A program made the position numbers and the translations under genes. The notes below the pieces were generated by a model. That model made no database searches. It had not been told where the DNA came from and saw only the letters and a list, made by a program, of their open reading frames with translations. Below are positions 32,328 through 40,659 of a DNA stretch of 64,000 nt, piece by piece (positions within the stretch are counted from its first letter, which is position 1; each line of letters starts with the position of its first letter). Source of the DNA: Oscillospiraceae bacterium. GTDB taxonomy: Bacteria; Bacillota; Clostridia; Oscillospirales; Oscillospiraceae. The stretch covers positions 225,354 through 289,353 of the forward strand of contig CAJTFK010000002.1 in the NCBI GenBank assembly GCA_910575505.1, read 5' to 3'.

Positions 32328-34817
32328 TCAGGACAGCGGGAAGGTCACGGTGGCGGTAAACAGGTCCGCCATGGTCTCCACCCGGAAATCACCGCCGCAG
32401 GCCTCGGTGAAGGACTTGGCGATGCTCAGCCCCAGGCCGCTGCCGCCGTCGGTGCGGCTGGCGTCCCCCCGGACGAAGCGGGCGGTGAAGTCCACTCCCT
32501 CTGCAAGCTCTGTCCGGCTGGTGTTGCGGACGCTGGCGGAGGCCAGACCCTCCCCGGTTTTCAGGGAGAGGTAGACCCGGCTCCCCTCCAGGGCGTAGCG
32601 CAGAGCGTTGTCAATCAGGTTCTGGAACACCCGGTACAGCCGTTTTCCGTCGGCGGTAATCATCACCGGCTCCTTGGGAAGGTCGATTTTGAAGGTCAGG
32701 GCGCTCCTCTGAATGGGGCCGTCCATGTCCGCCAGAGTCTGCCGCAGGAGCTTGGCCAGGTCCAGCCGCTCCGGCTGGACGGGAAGCTGGTCCGCCGCCG
32801 CCTTGCTGACCTCGAACACGTCCTGGACCATGCTTTTCAGACGCCGGGCCTTCTCGTCGATAATCCGGGCGTAGTCCGCCGCCGCCGGAGGCAGGTCCTC
32901 CTGCCGCAGCAGCTCCGCATAGGAGAGGATGGAGGTCAGGGGGGTTTTCAGGTCATGGGATACGTTGGAAACCAGCTCCACCTTCATCCGCTCGCTGCGA
33001 GTCTGCTCCGCCAGGGCGGCCTTCATGCCCGCCTGGATGTCGTTGAGTCTCTCCGCCGTTTTCCGCAGGTCCCCGTCCTCCGGGAGAATCAGGGGATTCG
33101 ACAGGTCCCCGGCCCGGACGGACTCCACCTGGTCCGCCAGATGGCCCAGGTCTTTGGCAAGAGACAGGTTTCCCCGGGTCAAAACAATGGCGGCCCAGAT
33201 CAGCAGCAGCACCGGAAGCAGATAGACGGTCCAGAGCAGCCAGGAGGGATAGCCCATCAGAGTCAGGTTGATGAGCATACTCACGATTTCCCCACCCAGA
33301 AGGAGGGCAATCAGAGCGAACAGGGCCGCCCGGCGGCTGAGGCGCTTTTCAATGGGCCGCTTCAGGTCTCTGGCGCGAAGAGCCCGAAAAAAGGGCCGCA
33401 GGAGGGACCTCCGTACCTCCCTGGGGTTGTGCCTGTGGTCATTGCGGATGAGCCAGACCAGCCAGTATAGGGCCAGCAGGCCGGGGATGTTGCTCAGTAC
33501 CAGACGCAGAACCGCCATGCCCCAGGAGGCAAAGGAATAGCCGCCGTCCCAGCCGTAGCCATAGCCGTAGAGAAGCTCATAGACGAAATCCAGATTTGCG
33601 ATTCCCGGGAGGAGTGCCCACCACAGACAGGCCAGCACCAGCAGAAAACGGGCCTCCGTCCACACGCGGCAGGTCCAGGCGGCAATTTTCCGGTCCGCCG
33701 TCAGCCGGTTCTTCCGCAGGCAGAACCAGACAAACAGGCACGCCAGCCCGGCGGCGAACAGGGCCGCCTGGGTACGGTAGAAGCTCCGGGTCTCCTCCAC
33801 CTGCTGGGCGATATTGTACATGCTGCCGCCGCTGTAGGAGCTCCCGGTCCGGTAGTCTACGCCGTAGTAGCGGATGGGGTTCTGCCGGACAGCCATGTGA
33901 ACCGTCACGCCTTCCAGGTCATCGCTGACGGGGAAGTTGTCATAGCCGGGGACGAACCACAGAGAGTCCCTGTCGTAGAACCCGTTTCCATACACGTCCA
34001 GAGAAACCCCGTCCTTGATAATGGAGACCCGGCCGTTCTGAAAGGTCAGGAAAAAGTTGCAGCCGTCCATCTGCCCCTGGACCCCCGTGCTGAAATCGAC
34101 TGTGCCGGCGCCGCTCAGCCGCTCCGCCTCCTGGAAGAAGGACCGGCCTCCCTCCACGTTGGAATAGGTTTTCTTGTCCGCCGTCTCGATGAAGTAGAGG
34201 ACGTTTTTGTCGTTTTGAAACGCCTCGTCCGGGTCCCGCTCCTTCTCCGGCGCCGGCACAGCGGGTGGGACGGAGTCCGAGGAGGCGGAGCCTCGGTCGA
34301 CCCGCAGTCCGGGCCCCGTCACATAAGCAGTTCCGCCGCTGCCCTTGTCCACGATTCCCGCAATGTTCAGCCATCTGTCCGCCTGCTCTTCCACGGCGTG
34401 GACGGTGGCCTCCTGGAGGACGCAGCCCAGCTCGCCGCCCTCCTCCGCCTCCAGCCAGTAGTCCCAGTAGTCATAGCTGTAGAAATCCGGCCTGCCTCCT
34501 GCCCCGATGGTCAGGAAGTCCCGGAGATAAGAGGAGACCTCGGAGCGGAACCGCTCCGTCTCCTGCCAGTCCTCCGCAAAGCGGGGGACCGGGTCCCGCT
34601 CCCAGGCGACCCGGTTCGCCGCGGTTCCCAGGCTGGAGAGAGTCAGCGTCACCCCCAGAAAGAAGGCCAGGAAAGCGGCAAACGCCCTGACCCGCCCGCC
34701 GGGGCGGAGGACCTTCACGGTCTTTCCCGCCTCCACGGCCTCCCGGACCTCCTCCGCCACAAACCGCTCCAGGGCTTCGCCGGGGTCCTTATCCGTGCTG
34801 TTCCATTTTGTATCCAA
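32328..34817 (-). CDS. Sensor histidine kinase, large multi-pass
   Basis: An 829-residue membrane sensor kinase. An N-terminal TM (about 46-66) is followed by an extracytoplasmic region of roughly 290 residues, then about six TM segments (380-560), a linker with SVRAGDLSNPLILPEDG (HAMP-like), the DHp domain with the phosphorylated His in LVSNVSHDLKTPLTSILSYA, and the ATPase domain (NLIDNALRYAL N-box, GGSGLGLSIAKSF G-box). The gene overlaps the upstream response regulator by 29 bases, so the two form a cotranscribed pair. Confidence 0.92.
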   Translation of the reverse strand: MDTKWNSTDKDPGEALERFVAEEVREAVEAGKTVKVLRPGGRVRAFAAFLAFFLGVTLTLSSLGTAANRVAWERDPVPRFAEDWQETERFRSEVSSYLRDFLTIGAGGRPDFYSYDYWDYWLEAEEGGELGCVLQEATVHAVEEQADRWLNIAGIVDKGSGGTAYVTGPGLRVDRGSASSDSVPPAVPAPEKERDPDEAFQNDKNVLYFIETADKKTYSNVEGGRSFFQEAERLSGAGTVDFSTGVQGQMDGCNFFLTFQNGRVSIIKDGVSLDVYGNGFYDRDSLWFVPGYDNFPVSDDLEGVTVHMAVRQNPIRYYGVDYRTGSSYSGGSMYNIAQQVEETRSFYRTQAALFAAGLACLFVWFCLRKNRLTADRKIAAWTCRVWTEARFLLVLACLWWALLPGIANLDFVYELLYGYGYGWDGGYSFASWGMAVLRLVLSNIPGLLALYWLVWLIRNDHRHNPREVRRSLLRPFFRALRARDLKRPIEKRLSRRAALFALIALLLGGEIVSMLINLTLMGYPSWLLWTVYLLPVLLLIWAAIVLTRGNLSLAKDLGHLADQVESVRAGDLSNPLILPEDGDLRKTAERLNDIQAGMKAALAEQTRSERMKVELVSNVSHDLKTPLTSILSYAELLRQEDLPPAAADYARIIDEKARRLKSMVQDVFEVSKAAADQLPVQPERLDLAKLLRQTLADMDGPIQRSALTFKIDLPKEPVMITADGKRLYRVFQNLIDNALRYALEGSRVYLSLKTGEGLASASVRNTSRTELAEGVDFTARFVRGDASRTDGGSGLGLSIAKSFTEACGGDFRVETMADLFTATVTFPLS

Positions 34818-35490
34818 TGCCCCACACCACCTTGATATAGTCTGGCTCTTTGGGATTCAGCTCAATCTTTTCACGAATGCGGCGGATGTGCACCATCACC
34901 GTGTTCTCACAGGAATAGGCGTCCTCGTTCCAGACCCGGCGGTAGATTTCCTCAGCGGGAAAAATCTGCCCCGGGTGCCTCATCAGGAGCTCGAAAATTT
35001 TCGTCTCCGTAGGCGTGAGCTTCACCTCGTCCCCGTCCGCCCGCAAAACCCGGCCCGCCGGGTCATAGCTGAGCCGTCCGTTGACCAGCAGACCCTGTTT
35101 CTCCCCGGCGTGAACATCCCCCAGCAGGGTATAGCGCCGCAGCTGGCTTTTCACCCGGGCGGCCAGCTCCTGGGGGTTATAGGGCTTGGTGACATAGTCG
35201 TCCGCGCCCATGGAAAGGCCCAGAATTTTGTCGGTGTCCTCGCTTTTGGCGGAGAGGACGATCACGGGCAGATTCCGCTTTTCCCGGATGCGGAGCAGGG
35301 CGGAAAGGCCGTCCAGCTTCGGCATCATCACGTCAATCAGAATCAGCTTCACCGCCGGGTCCAGCGCCTGATCCAGGGCCTCCATGCCGTCATAGGCACG
35401 GCGGACCTGATAGCCCTCCCGTTCCAGGGTGATGGCAATGGCCCGGACAATCTCCGGATCGTCGTCTACAACCAGAATGCATTCGTTCAT
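34789..35490 (-). CDS. OmpR/VanR-family response regulator
   Basis: A 233-residue regulator: receiver domain (1-120) with the acidic pair VVDDDPEI, the phospho-acceptor Asp in ILIDVMMPKLDG, and the Lys in DDYVTKPYNP; then a winged-helix DNA-binding domain (about 135-232) with LTPTETKIFELLMRHPGQIF and ENTVMVHIRRIREKIE. It is the cognate regulator of the overlapping kinase. Direct TTCTTAA repeats upstream (35555-35572) are plausible autoregulatory sites. Confidence 0.94.
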   Translation of the reverse strand: MNECILVVDDDPEIVRAIAITLEREGYQVRRAYDGMEALDQALDPAVKLILIDVMMPKLDGLSALLRIREKRNLPVIVLSAKSEDTDKILGLSMGADDYVTKPYNPQELAARVKSQLRRYTLLGDVHAGEKQGLLVNGRLSYDPAGRVLRADGDEVKLTPTETKIFELLMRHPGQIFPAEEIYRRVWNEDAYSCENTVMVHIRRIREKIELNPKEPDYIKVVWGIGYKMEQHG

Positions 35491-35554
35491 GTCTGCTTCC
35501 TCCCTTGAGCTGCTTACAGCATACCAGCCAATTCTTACAAACGGCCCGACAAAA

Positions 35555-35572
35555 TTCTTAAGGTTTTCTTAA
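35555..35572. promoter_or_regulatory. Direct TTCTTAA repeats upstream of the response regulator
   Basis: TTCTTAA at 35555-35561 and 35566-35572 (11-bp period), with a related TTCTTAC at 35532-35538. Tandem sites at about one helical turn are typical for OmpR-family regulators. Confidence 0.45.
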
Positions 35573-35591
35573 TCTTTCCGGAAGGCAAAGG

Positions 35592-35619
35592 AAAAAGCGG
35601 GGAATTCCCCCGCTTTTTC
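35592..35619. terminator. Bidirectional terminator
   Basis: GAAAAAGCGGGG and CCCCGCTTTTTC around GAATTC, flanked by A and T runs, just after the small frameshifted gene. Confidence 0.8.
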
Positions 35620-35624
35620 GTATG

Positions 35625-35770
35625 TCAGTCCTCCAGGGTCTTTTGCGGGTTGTCCAGGACCCTCGCCATCTTGGCAGCCCTCTTTTTCTGTCGGGTTCCT
35701 CGTTGATTTCCCGCAGAGCGTCCAGCACAAATCGGATCAATGTCTTGAATGGGAGGTCCGTTTGTCCCAT
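35625..35770 (-). pseudogene. Small helical protein gene with a single frameshift
   Basis: The frame from ATG 35770 reads MGQTDLPFKTLIRFVLDALR then EINEEP; after a shift near 35690 another frame reads QKKRAAKMARVLDNPQKTLE and D, then a stop at 35625. The joined product of about 48 residues looks like one small amphipathic protein. A ribosome site (AAAGGA), a strong promoter and a terminator frame it exactly, so the intact gene was probably functional. The length (146 bases) is off by one. A sequencing error, programmed frameshift or recent mutation are all possible. Confidence 0.6.
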
Positions 35771-35803
35771 GTTTATAGATCCTTTCCCGATTGGGATGTC
35801 TTT

Positions 35804-35832
35804 ATCATACAATAAGCGGCCTGAAACGTCAA
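35804..35832 (-). promoter_or_regulatory. Sigma-A promoter of the small frameshifted gene
   Basis: Minus-strand TTGACG (35827-35832), 17 bases, TATGAT (35804-35809). Confidence 0.75.
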
Positions 35833-35935
35833 GGCCGTCCTGACAGAGAGCGGGGAACGGACTCTGTTTCAGTCCGGCTTCCGGGAGCAGGGCGCCGGAA
35901 GAACAGAGGGAAACAGGGCCCCTGCACGGTGTTCC
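35833..35935 (-). repeat. Probable partial copy of repeat family 2
   Basis: Reverse complement has GGAACACCGTGCAGGGGCCC and TGTTTCCCTCTGTT, like the 5' part of the tRNA-Leu copy. The central ATAAAATGCG segment is missing. It too ends at a -35 box. Confidence 0.4.
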
Positions 35936-35982
35936 GTCAAAAAGCGGTGTACAGGACCTGGTTCCTCATAAAAGACCCTCCC

Positions 35983-37209
35983 TCATTTTTTCAGCGGCAT
36001 TGTAAAAATAAACCGGGTGCTCTCCGGGTCGCTCTCGGCCTTCAGGGTCCCCTTGTGCTCCGCGGCGATGGCGGCGGCGATGCTCAGCCCCAGACCGAAG
36101 CCGGACTGCTCCCCCCGGGAGGCGTCCGCCCGGTAGAACCGCTCGAACAGCCGGGGCAGCTGCTCCGCCGGGATGGGCTCGCCGGGGTTGGAGACCGTCA
36201 GCCGGGCCTGACGCTCCGTCCGCTGGAGGGAGAGGGTGATGGTCCCCCCCGCCCGGCCGTACTTCACGGCGTTGTCCAGCAGGATGGAAACCAGCCGCCG
36301 CAGCTTGTCCCGGTCCCCAAGAACCAGGATGTCCCCGGCAATCTCACAGTCCAGGGCTTTCCCGGCCTCAAAGGCCACCGGCTCAAAGGAGAGGGCGCAG
36401 TCCTCCGCCGCGTCGGAGAGGGAGACCTCCGACAAAACGGCCGTCTGGCTCATGTTGTCCGCCCGGGCCAGGGTCAGCATCTCTTCCACCAGGTTTTTCA
36501 TCTGCCGGGCCTCGGAGAGGATATTGTCCCGCCAGCGGGCGGGGCGCTCCTCCATAGGCAGGGCCTCCAGCAGCTCCGCGTTGGAGAGAATGACGGTCAG
36601 CGGCGTTTTCAGCTCGTGGGAGGCGTCGGACAGGAACTGCCGCTGCTGCCTCCAGGCCCGTTCCACTGGGTGCGTGGCCCACCAGGCCAGCAGGATGGAC
36701 ACCCCCAGCAGCAGCGTGAAGGCCGCCGCCGCAATGCGGAGGTAGGAGCCCATCATCTCCCGGAGCATGGCCTGTTCCATGGACATGTCCACAAAGGCCA
36801 GGCGGCTGAACAGTCCGTTGTCCTGCCGGAGATAGCGGAGGCCGTACCGGCTCACCACCCCCTCCGGCCTCTGCTGGTCCATGCAGTCCCGAAGGACCGC
36901 CTCCAGCTCCTCCGTATCCTCCAGGTCGGCATAGGTACCGCCAGTGACATAGGCAGTGTAGCCTCCGCCGCCGGGCCAGAGAGAGACTGTGAAGTAAGGC
37001 AGCAGCACCTTGTCTCCGCCGATTTCCACGCCGATCTCCGGGGCGCGGGCAGAGCGCTCCTCCTGAATGACCCGGCGGAGCACCTGCCGGCTCAGATCCT
37101 CGATGTTTCTTTCCACCGAGACAAACACGGCAAACAGCACCACCGCCAGCACGGCGGTGACCATCGCCATGCAGACCGCCACGAATTTCAGCCGCAGCTT
37201 TCGGATCAT
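35983..37209 (-). CDS. Sensor histidine kinase
   Basis: A 408-residue kinase with two TM segments (about 8-30 and 155-178) around a roughly 120-residue extracytoplasmic loop. The DHp domain has RQFLSDASHELKTPLTVILS, and the ATPase domain has LVSILLDNAVKYG (N box), and SGFGLGLSIAAAIAAEHKG (G box). It has GAGGAGG in front of the start. Its partner regulator is at 37466-38167; a family-1 MITE separates the two genes. Confidence 0.93.
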   Translation of the reverse strand: MIRKLRLKFVAVCMAMVTAVLAVVLFAVFVSVERNIEDLSRQVLRRVIQEERSARAPEIGVEIGGDKVLLPYFTVSLWPGGGGYTAYVTGGTYADLEDTEELEAVLRDCMDQQRPEGVVSRYGLRYLRQDNGLFSRLAFVDMSMEQAMLREMMGSYLRIAAAAFTLLLGVSILLAWWATHPVERAWRQQRQFLSDASHELKTPLTVILSNAELLEALPMEERPARWRDNILSEARQMKNLVEEMLTLARADNMSQTAVLSEVSLSDAAEDCALSFEPVAFEAGKALDCEIAGDILVLGDRDKLRRLVSILLDNAVKYGRAGGTITLSLQRTERQARLTVSNPGEPIPAEQLPRLFERFYRADASRGEQSGFGLGLSIAAAIAAEHKGTLKAESDPESTRFIFTMPLKK

Positions 37210-37241
37210 GGCAGGCTCCTCCTCTGAACATTGTTGAATTT

Positions 37242-37274
37242 GTGGAAAAATTCGGGGAAAAAGTGGAAAAATTC
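37242..37274. repeat. Two 12-bp direct repeats upstream of the histidine kinase
   Basis: GTGGAAAAATTC occurs at 37242-37253 and 37263-37274, a 21-bp period (two helical turns). The spacing suggests a regulator site rather than simple sequence. Confidence 0.5.
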
Positions 37275-37306
37275 TGTTGTTCCCACAGTTCGACGAAAAC
37301 CGTCAA

Positions 37307-37464
37307 AACCTGTATTCACAGCCGGGGGATGCTGAATGGGCGAGGATATTTCCTGTCAGACAGGGAAATTGTCCGCGGCAATCCAGACGGATTGCAAGGG
37401 AAATCGACGCAGTATAGCGGAAAAGGGCCGTTCAGACAGCATTCAGCGGTTGTGAACACAGGTT
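37307..37464 (+). repeat. Family 1 MITE-like element (copy A)
   Basis: About 158 bp; terminal inverted repeats AACCTGTATTCACAGCCG and the reverse complement of AACCTGTGTTCACAACCG. Inner hairpin GCAATCC-AGAC-GGATTGC at 37378-37395. Its right end lies one base from the response regulator stop codon, and it separates that gene from its kinase. Confidence 0.85.
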
Positions 37465-37465
37465 C

Positions 37466-38167
37466 TCAGTCTTTTCCCCCCGGTTTGCCCGCTTCCTCCG
37501 TCTCCAGACAGTAACCCACCATGCGGATGGTGCGGATTTTTACACAGGAATGGAGATGGGTCAGCTTTTTCCGGAGGAAGGAGATGTAAACCTCCACATT
37601 GTTGTCCTCCGCATCGGACTCATAGCCCCAGAGCTTCAGGAGAAGGGATTCCTTGGTGAGCACCAGATTCCGGTTCAGCATCAGAAGCTCCATCATGTCA
37701 AATTCCTTCCGGCTCAGCCGGACGGAGCGCTCCCCGCAGCTCAGGGCAAAGCTGTTCTTCTCCAGCCGCAGGTCTCCGAATTCCAGCAGGTCCAGGTTCC
37801 GCAGCTCCGGCTGCCGCCGGGTCAGGGCCCGGATGCAGGCCAGGAGCTCCTTGGGGTCAAAGGGCTTGGTCAGGTAGTAGTCCGCCCCCCGGTCCAGCCC
37901 CTCCACCCGGTCGGATATCTCCGAACGGGCGGTGAGCATCAGCACCGGCACGGAGCCCCCCGCCTCCCGCAGGCGGCGCAGGACGGTGAACCCGTCCAGC
38001 CTGGGCAGCATCACATCCAGCAGAATCACATCGTATATGCCTGTGAGCGCCTCATCCAGACCGGATTCCCCGTCGTGGCGGACGTCGGCGGTGTAGCCGT
38101 TCAGCTCCAGAAGGTCCTGAAGCGTCGCCGCCAGACGGACCTCGTCCTCTATTACAAGCACCCGCAT
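37466..38167 (-). CDS. OmpR-family response regulator
   Basis: A 233-residue regulator with a receiver (VLVIEDEVRLAATLQ; phospho-acceptor Asp in VILLDVMLPRLDGFTVL; Lys in YYLTKPFDPKEL) and a winged-helix effector domain with LSRKEFDMMELLMLNRNLVL and NNVEVYISFLRKKL. It pairs with the kinase at 35983-37209. Its stop is one base from the right end of the family-1 element, so the operon now carries a 158-bp insertion-like element between regulator and kinase. Confidence 0.94.
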   Translation of the reverse strand: MRVLVIEDEVRLAATLQDLLELNGYTADVRHDGESGLDEALTGIYDVILLDVMLPRLDGFTVLRRLREAGGSVPVLMLTARSEISDRVEGLDRGADYYLTKPFDPKELLACIRALTRRQPELRNLDLLEFGDLRLEKNSFALSCGERSVRLSRKEFDMMELLMLNRNLVLTKESLLLKLWGYESDAEDNNVEVYISFLRKKLTHLHSCVKIRTIRMVGYCLETEEAGKPGGKD

Positions 38168-38247
38168 AGGGGCCTCCTTTCAGCATGAAGCCTGTATGAA
38201 CCGCAACCGGGCGGAAATCCCGGGCCAGCGCCGCCGGTACGGCCTTC

Positions 38248-39324
38248 TCAGCCGCTCAGGCCGTTGGCGGCAATGTACATCAGGGGGTCCAGATCGTCTG
38301 TGGACATGGAGTAAATTGTGCTGCTGTCCCCCAGCTGGACATAGCGGCCGGAGCCGTCCGGCAGCTGGGCGCCGACGGAGAGGGTCAGGGTCTGCTCCGA
38401 GCCGTTGACGGTGTAGCCGGCGGTGAGGACGGCGCCGGGCGCGTCAAAGCCGCAGATTTCCTCCGCCTCCTCGCTGGGCCGGTAGTCCACGCATCTGAGA
38501 AGGGTCATGTGAGACAGGTCCTTTAACAGGTCCTGGAGAAGCTGGCTGGAGGTGACATTGTTGTTCTCCTGGAACCACAGGGTGGACTGGCCCTCTCCCT
38601 CGGCCCGCCGGGCGCTGAGGACTGTCATGGGCGGCTCGGGGGGCTCCGCCGGCGCTTCTCCCTCCCCGCCTTCTTCCCCTTCCCCGCCGCCGGTTTCCGC
38701 GGGGACGGGGCCCTGAATGCTGAGGGCCAGAAGGCTTGCCTCAGACAGCTCAGGCAGCCGGGGCAGAACACACATGTTGTATATGGGTGTGGACATGTAT
38801 TTGCAGAGGGTATCCGCTACAATGTAAACCGTACTTTCGTCCCCGTTCATCTGGAGATAATAGCTGTCTCCGTCGGTGGTGGTTTTGCCGAAGACCAGGG
38901 TCTGCGTGGTTCCGCGGCTGTTGGTGGCGGAGAGGGTGGCGGAGGGGGTGGTAAAGCCATAGGTCTCCATGGACTCCCCGGCAGGCAGGGTCTGCTGAAA
39001 ATGGAGGCTGGACAGCTCATCGGCAATGGAGGCGACAGTGAGGTCGTCCAGGGGAAAGTCCGGGTCGTCGGCCCAGATCCACGCCCCCTGCTCGTCCAGC
39101 GTGAAGGAGAGGGTGGCGGAGCCGTTGTCATAGCTGATGGCGGTGTAGCTCTGGGGGACGGCGTTCTTGCCGGAGGAAGACGGCGCTGCGCCAATGGTTG
39201 CTCCCCCCACCGCCGCCTCCCGGGCCGCCCGGTAGCGGAAGCCCAGGACTATCAGCAGCGCGGCGAACAGAACGGTGATAATGGACAGCAATATGGTAAC
39301 GATCCGTTTTTCTTTCCAGGTCAT
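38248..39324 (-). CDS. DUF4340-type lipoprotein/membrane protein
   Basis: A 358-residue protein with one N-terminal TM (IVTILLSIITVLFAALLIVL) and two beta-rich repeats typical of DUF4340 (AWIWADDPDFPLDDLTVASI, and near the end a second copy). An acidic Gly/Glu/Pro linker (GGGEGEEGGEGEAPAEP) splits them. DUF4340 proteins normally accompany a GldA/GldF/GldG-type ABC exporter. Here the ABC ATPase is reduced to a fragment (39943-40200) and no permease or GldG is seen, so the operon is decayed. Confidence 0.75.
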   Translation of the reverse strand: MTWKEKRIVTILLSIITVLFAALLIVLGFRYRAAREAAVGGATIGAAPSSSGKNAVPQSYTAISYDNGSATLSFTLDEQGAWIWADDPDFPLDDLTVASIADELSSLHFQQTLPAGESMETYGFTTPSATLSATNSRGTTQTLVFGKTTTDGDSYYLQMNGDESTVYIVADTLCKYMSTPIYNMCVLPRLPELSEASLLALSIQGPVPAETGGGEGEEGGEGEAPAEPPEPPMTVLSARRAEGEGQSTLWFQENNNVTSSQLLQDLLKDLSHMTLLRCVDYRPSEEAEEICGFDAPGAVLTAGYTVNGSEQTLTLSVGAQLPDGSGRYVQLGDSSTIYSMSTDDLDPLMYIAANGLSG

Positions 39325-39397
39325 GAAAGGTCCTCCTGTTTTCTGATCCGGCGGCGGTCCGCCGGGAAATCGTGATGTGTCGGGAATGTCTGGATTT

Positions 39398-39427
39398 ATT
39401 ATATCCCAGAACGCCGGGCTTTGTCAA
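39398..39427 (-). promoter_or_regulatory. Sigma-A promoter of the DUF4340 gene
   Basis: Minus-strand TTGACA (39422-39427), 18 bases, TATAAT (39398-39403). Confidence 0.8.
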
Positions 39428-39653
39428 TTTTACAGGCCGCAGGGCCCTTCCGTGCGGCTGGCCGGGAAACAGGAGCCTCCCTGCGTCTGTCTCAATGTAT
39501 CCTTTTCTCCTGAAAATCCTCTGAAAACGGAAAAGGTTCACAATTTGTTTAAAAAAAAGCAAGATTGATTTCAAATTTAGGGGGTATGCTAATACCATCC
39601 TCCAAGGAGGAGACACGATTTCCTCTCTTTCTGTTTCTTTTCCCTCTTTGCAG

Positions 39654-39686
39654 CCGGCGGCAGGGCTTCCTGTCCGCCGGTTTTTT
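39654..39686 (+). terminator. Hairpin with T-tract, no obvious gene
   Basis: CCGGCGG pairs with CCGCCGG around AGG/CCT, followed by TTTTTT on the plus strand. Upstream (39590-39650) is a pyrimidine-rich stretch behind AAGGAGGAG; this may end an unknown short transcript. 39430-39797 has no gene I can support. Confidence 0.5.
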
Positions 39687-39797
39687 GTGCGTCACGTCCT
39701 TCCGCCAGGCTGCCGGGGCCGCCGGAGCCTGTTCCCGCCGTCCGCGGCTGTTTGATTGCGCTCCGGCAGCGGGGGCGTGTCCAAACGAAAAGTTAAG

Positions 39798-39949
39798 ATC
39801 CTGTATTCATAGCCGGGGAATGCTGGACGGGCGGGAATCTTCCCTGCCGGACAATGAGATTTTCCGCGGCATTCCTGACAGACTGCAGGGGGAATCGACG
39901 CGGCATGGTGGAAAAAAGGCCGCTCGGACCGTATTCAATTATGTACAGC
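39798..39949 (+). repeat. Family 1 MITE-like element, degenerate (copy E)
   Basis: About 152 bp: CCTGTATTCATAGCCGGGGA at the left, GCATTCCTGACAGACTGC as a mutated inner hairpin, and GTATTCAATTATGTACAG at the right. The right end runs directly into the truncated ABC ATPase reading frame. Confidence 0.7.
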
Positions 39950-40200
39950 GGCGGCAGCTCCGGCAGGTAGCCGATGCGCCTGCTGGCCGCCTCGGGCTGC
40001 TCAAGGATGCCGTAACCGTCAATGCGGACGGACCCCTCCGCGGCGGCGAGACAGCCGGTCACGATGTTCATGGCGGTGGATTTTCCCGCGCCGCTGGGGC
40101 CGGGGAATCCGTAGATTTGGCCGCTGTCCGCGGCAAAACTCAGGTCCGGCGCCGCCAGATGTCCCCCGCAGCGCCTGGTGGGTTGCTGAATTTCAATCCA
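39943..40200 (-). pseudogene. ABC transporter ATPase, truncated by the family 1 element
   Basis: The frame reads IEIQQPTRRCGGHLAAPDLS, the Walker A GPSGAGKSTAMN and GSVRIDGYGILEQPEAASRR then IGYLPELPPLY. This is the first ~85 residues of an ABC-2-type exporter ATPase. The start codon appears lost (ATT at the expected Met-Ile), and the coding sequence stops where the family-1 element begins. Walker B and signature motifs are absent. It is probably a relic of the operon that also had the DUF4340 gene. Confidence 0.75.
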
Positions 40201-40659
40201 GGCGGTGCGGTTCACTTCTCCCTGACTGCCGGAGGCGGAATTTCTGCATTTCTGTATCGAATCCCTGTGAGGTGCTGGCCCCGGCGCCGCTGCCCCGCTA
40301 TTTTGTCCGCTTTTACCGTGCCGGCTCCTCCTGAGCCAGGGAGACCGGCGGATACGGGATCGGCCTTTCCGCGGCGAAAGCCATCGTAACCCGGCGCAGG
40401 GGCCATATCTCAAACCGGTACCCGGACGGAACCATGGCCTTACCGCAACCATTCCGCAGGCGAATCGGCCTGTGTTTACATATGTGCCCCTGCCGAAAAT
40501 CCGGCAGCGTCAAACGCCTGGAGTGGTAAAAATCACAGGGAAACCGATTCCATCCGCCAGGAAGAGGAAAACCGAACCGGCAAAGGACAGAGAAGAAGTC
40601 CTTTGAAAGCAGCGGCATGGAGCCATGCTCCATGCCGCTGCCGCTTATGTGCGATGTAC
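40201..40659. other. Gene-free region
   Basis: I see no supportable gene, tRNA or strong terminator here. It lies between the ABC relic and the damaged rubrerythrin and looks like decayed sequence. Confidence 0.4.
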
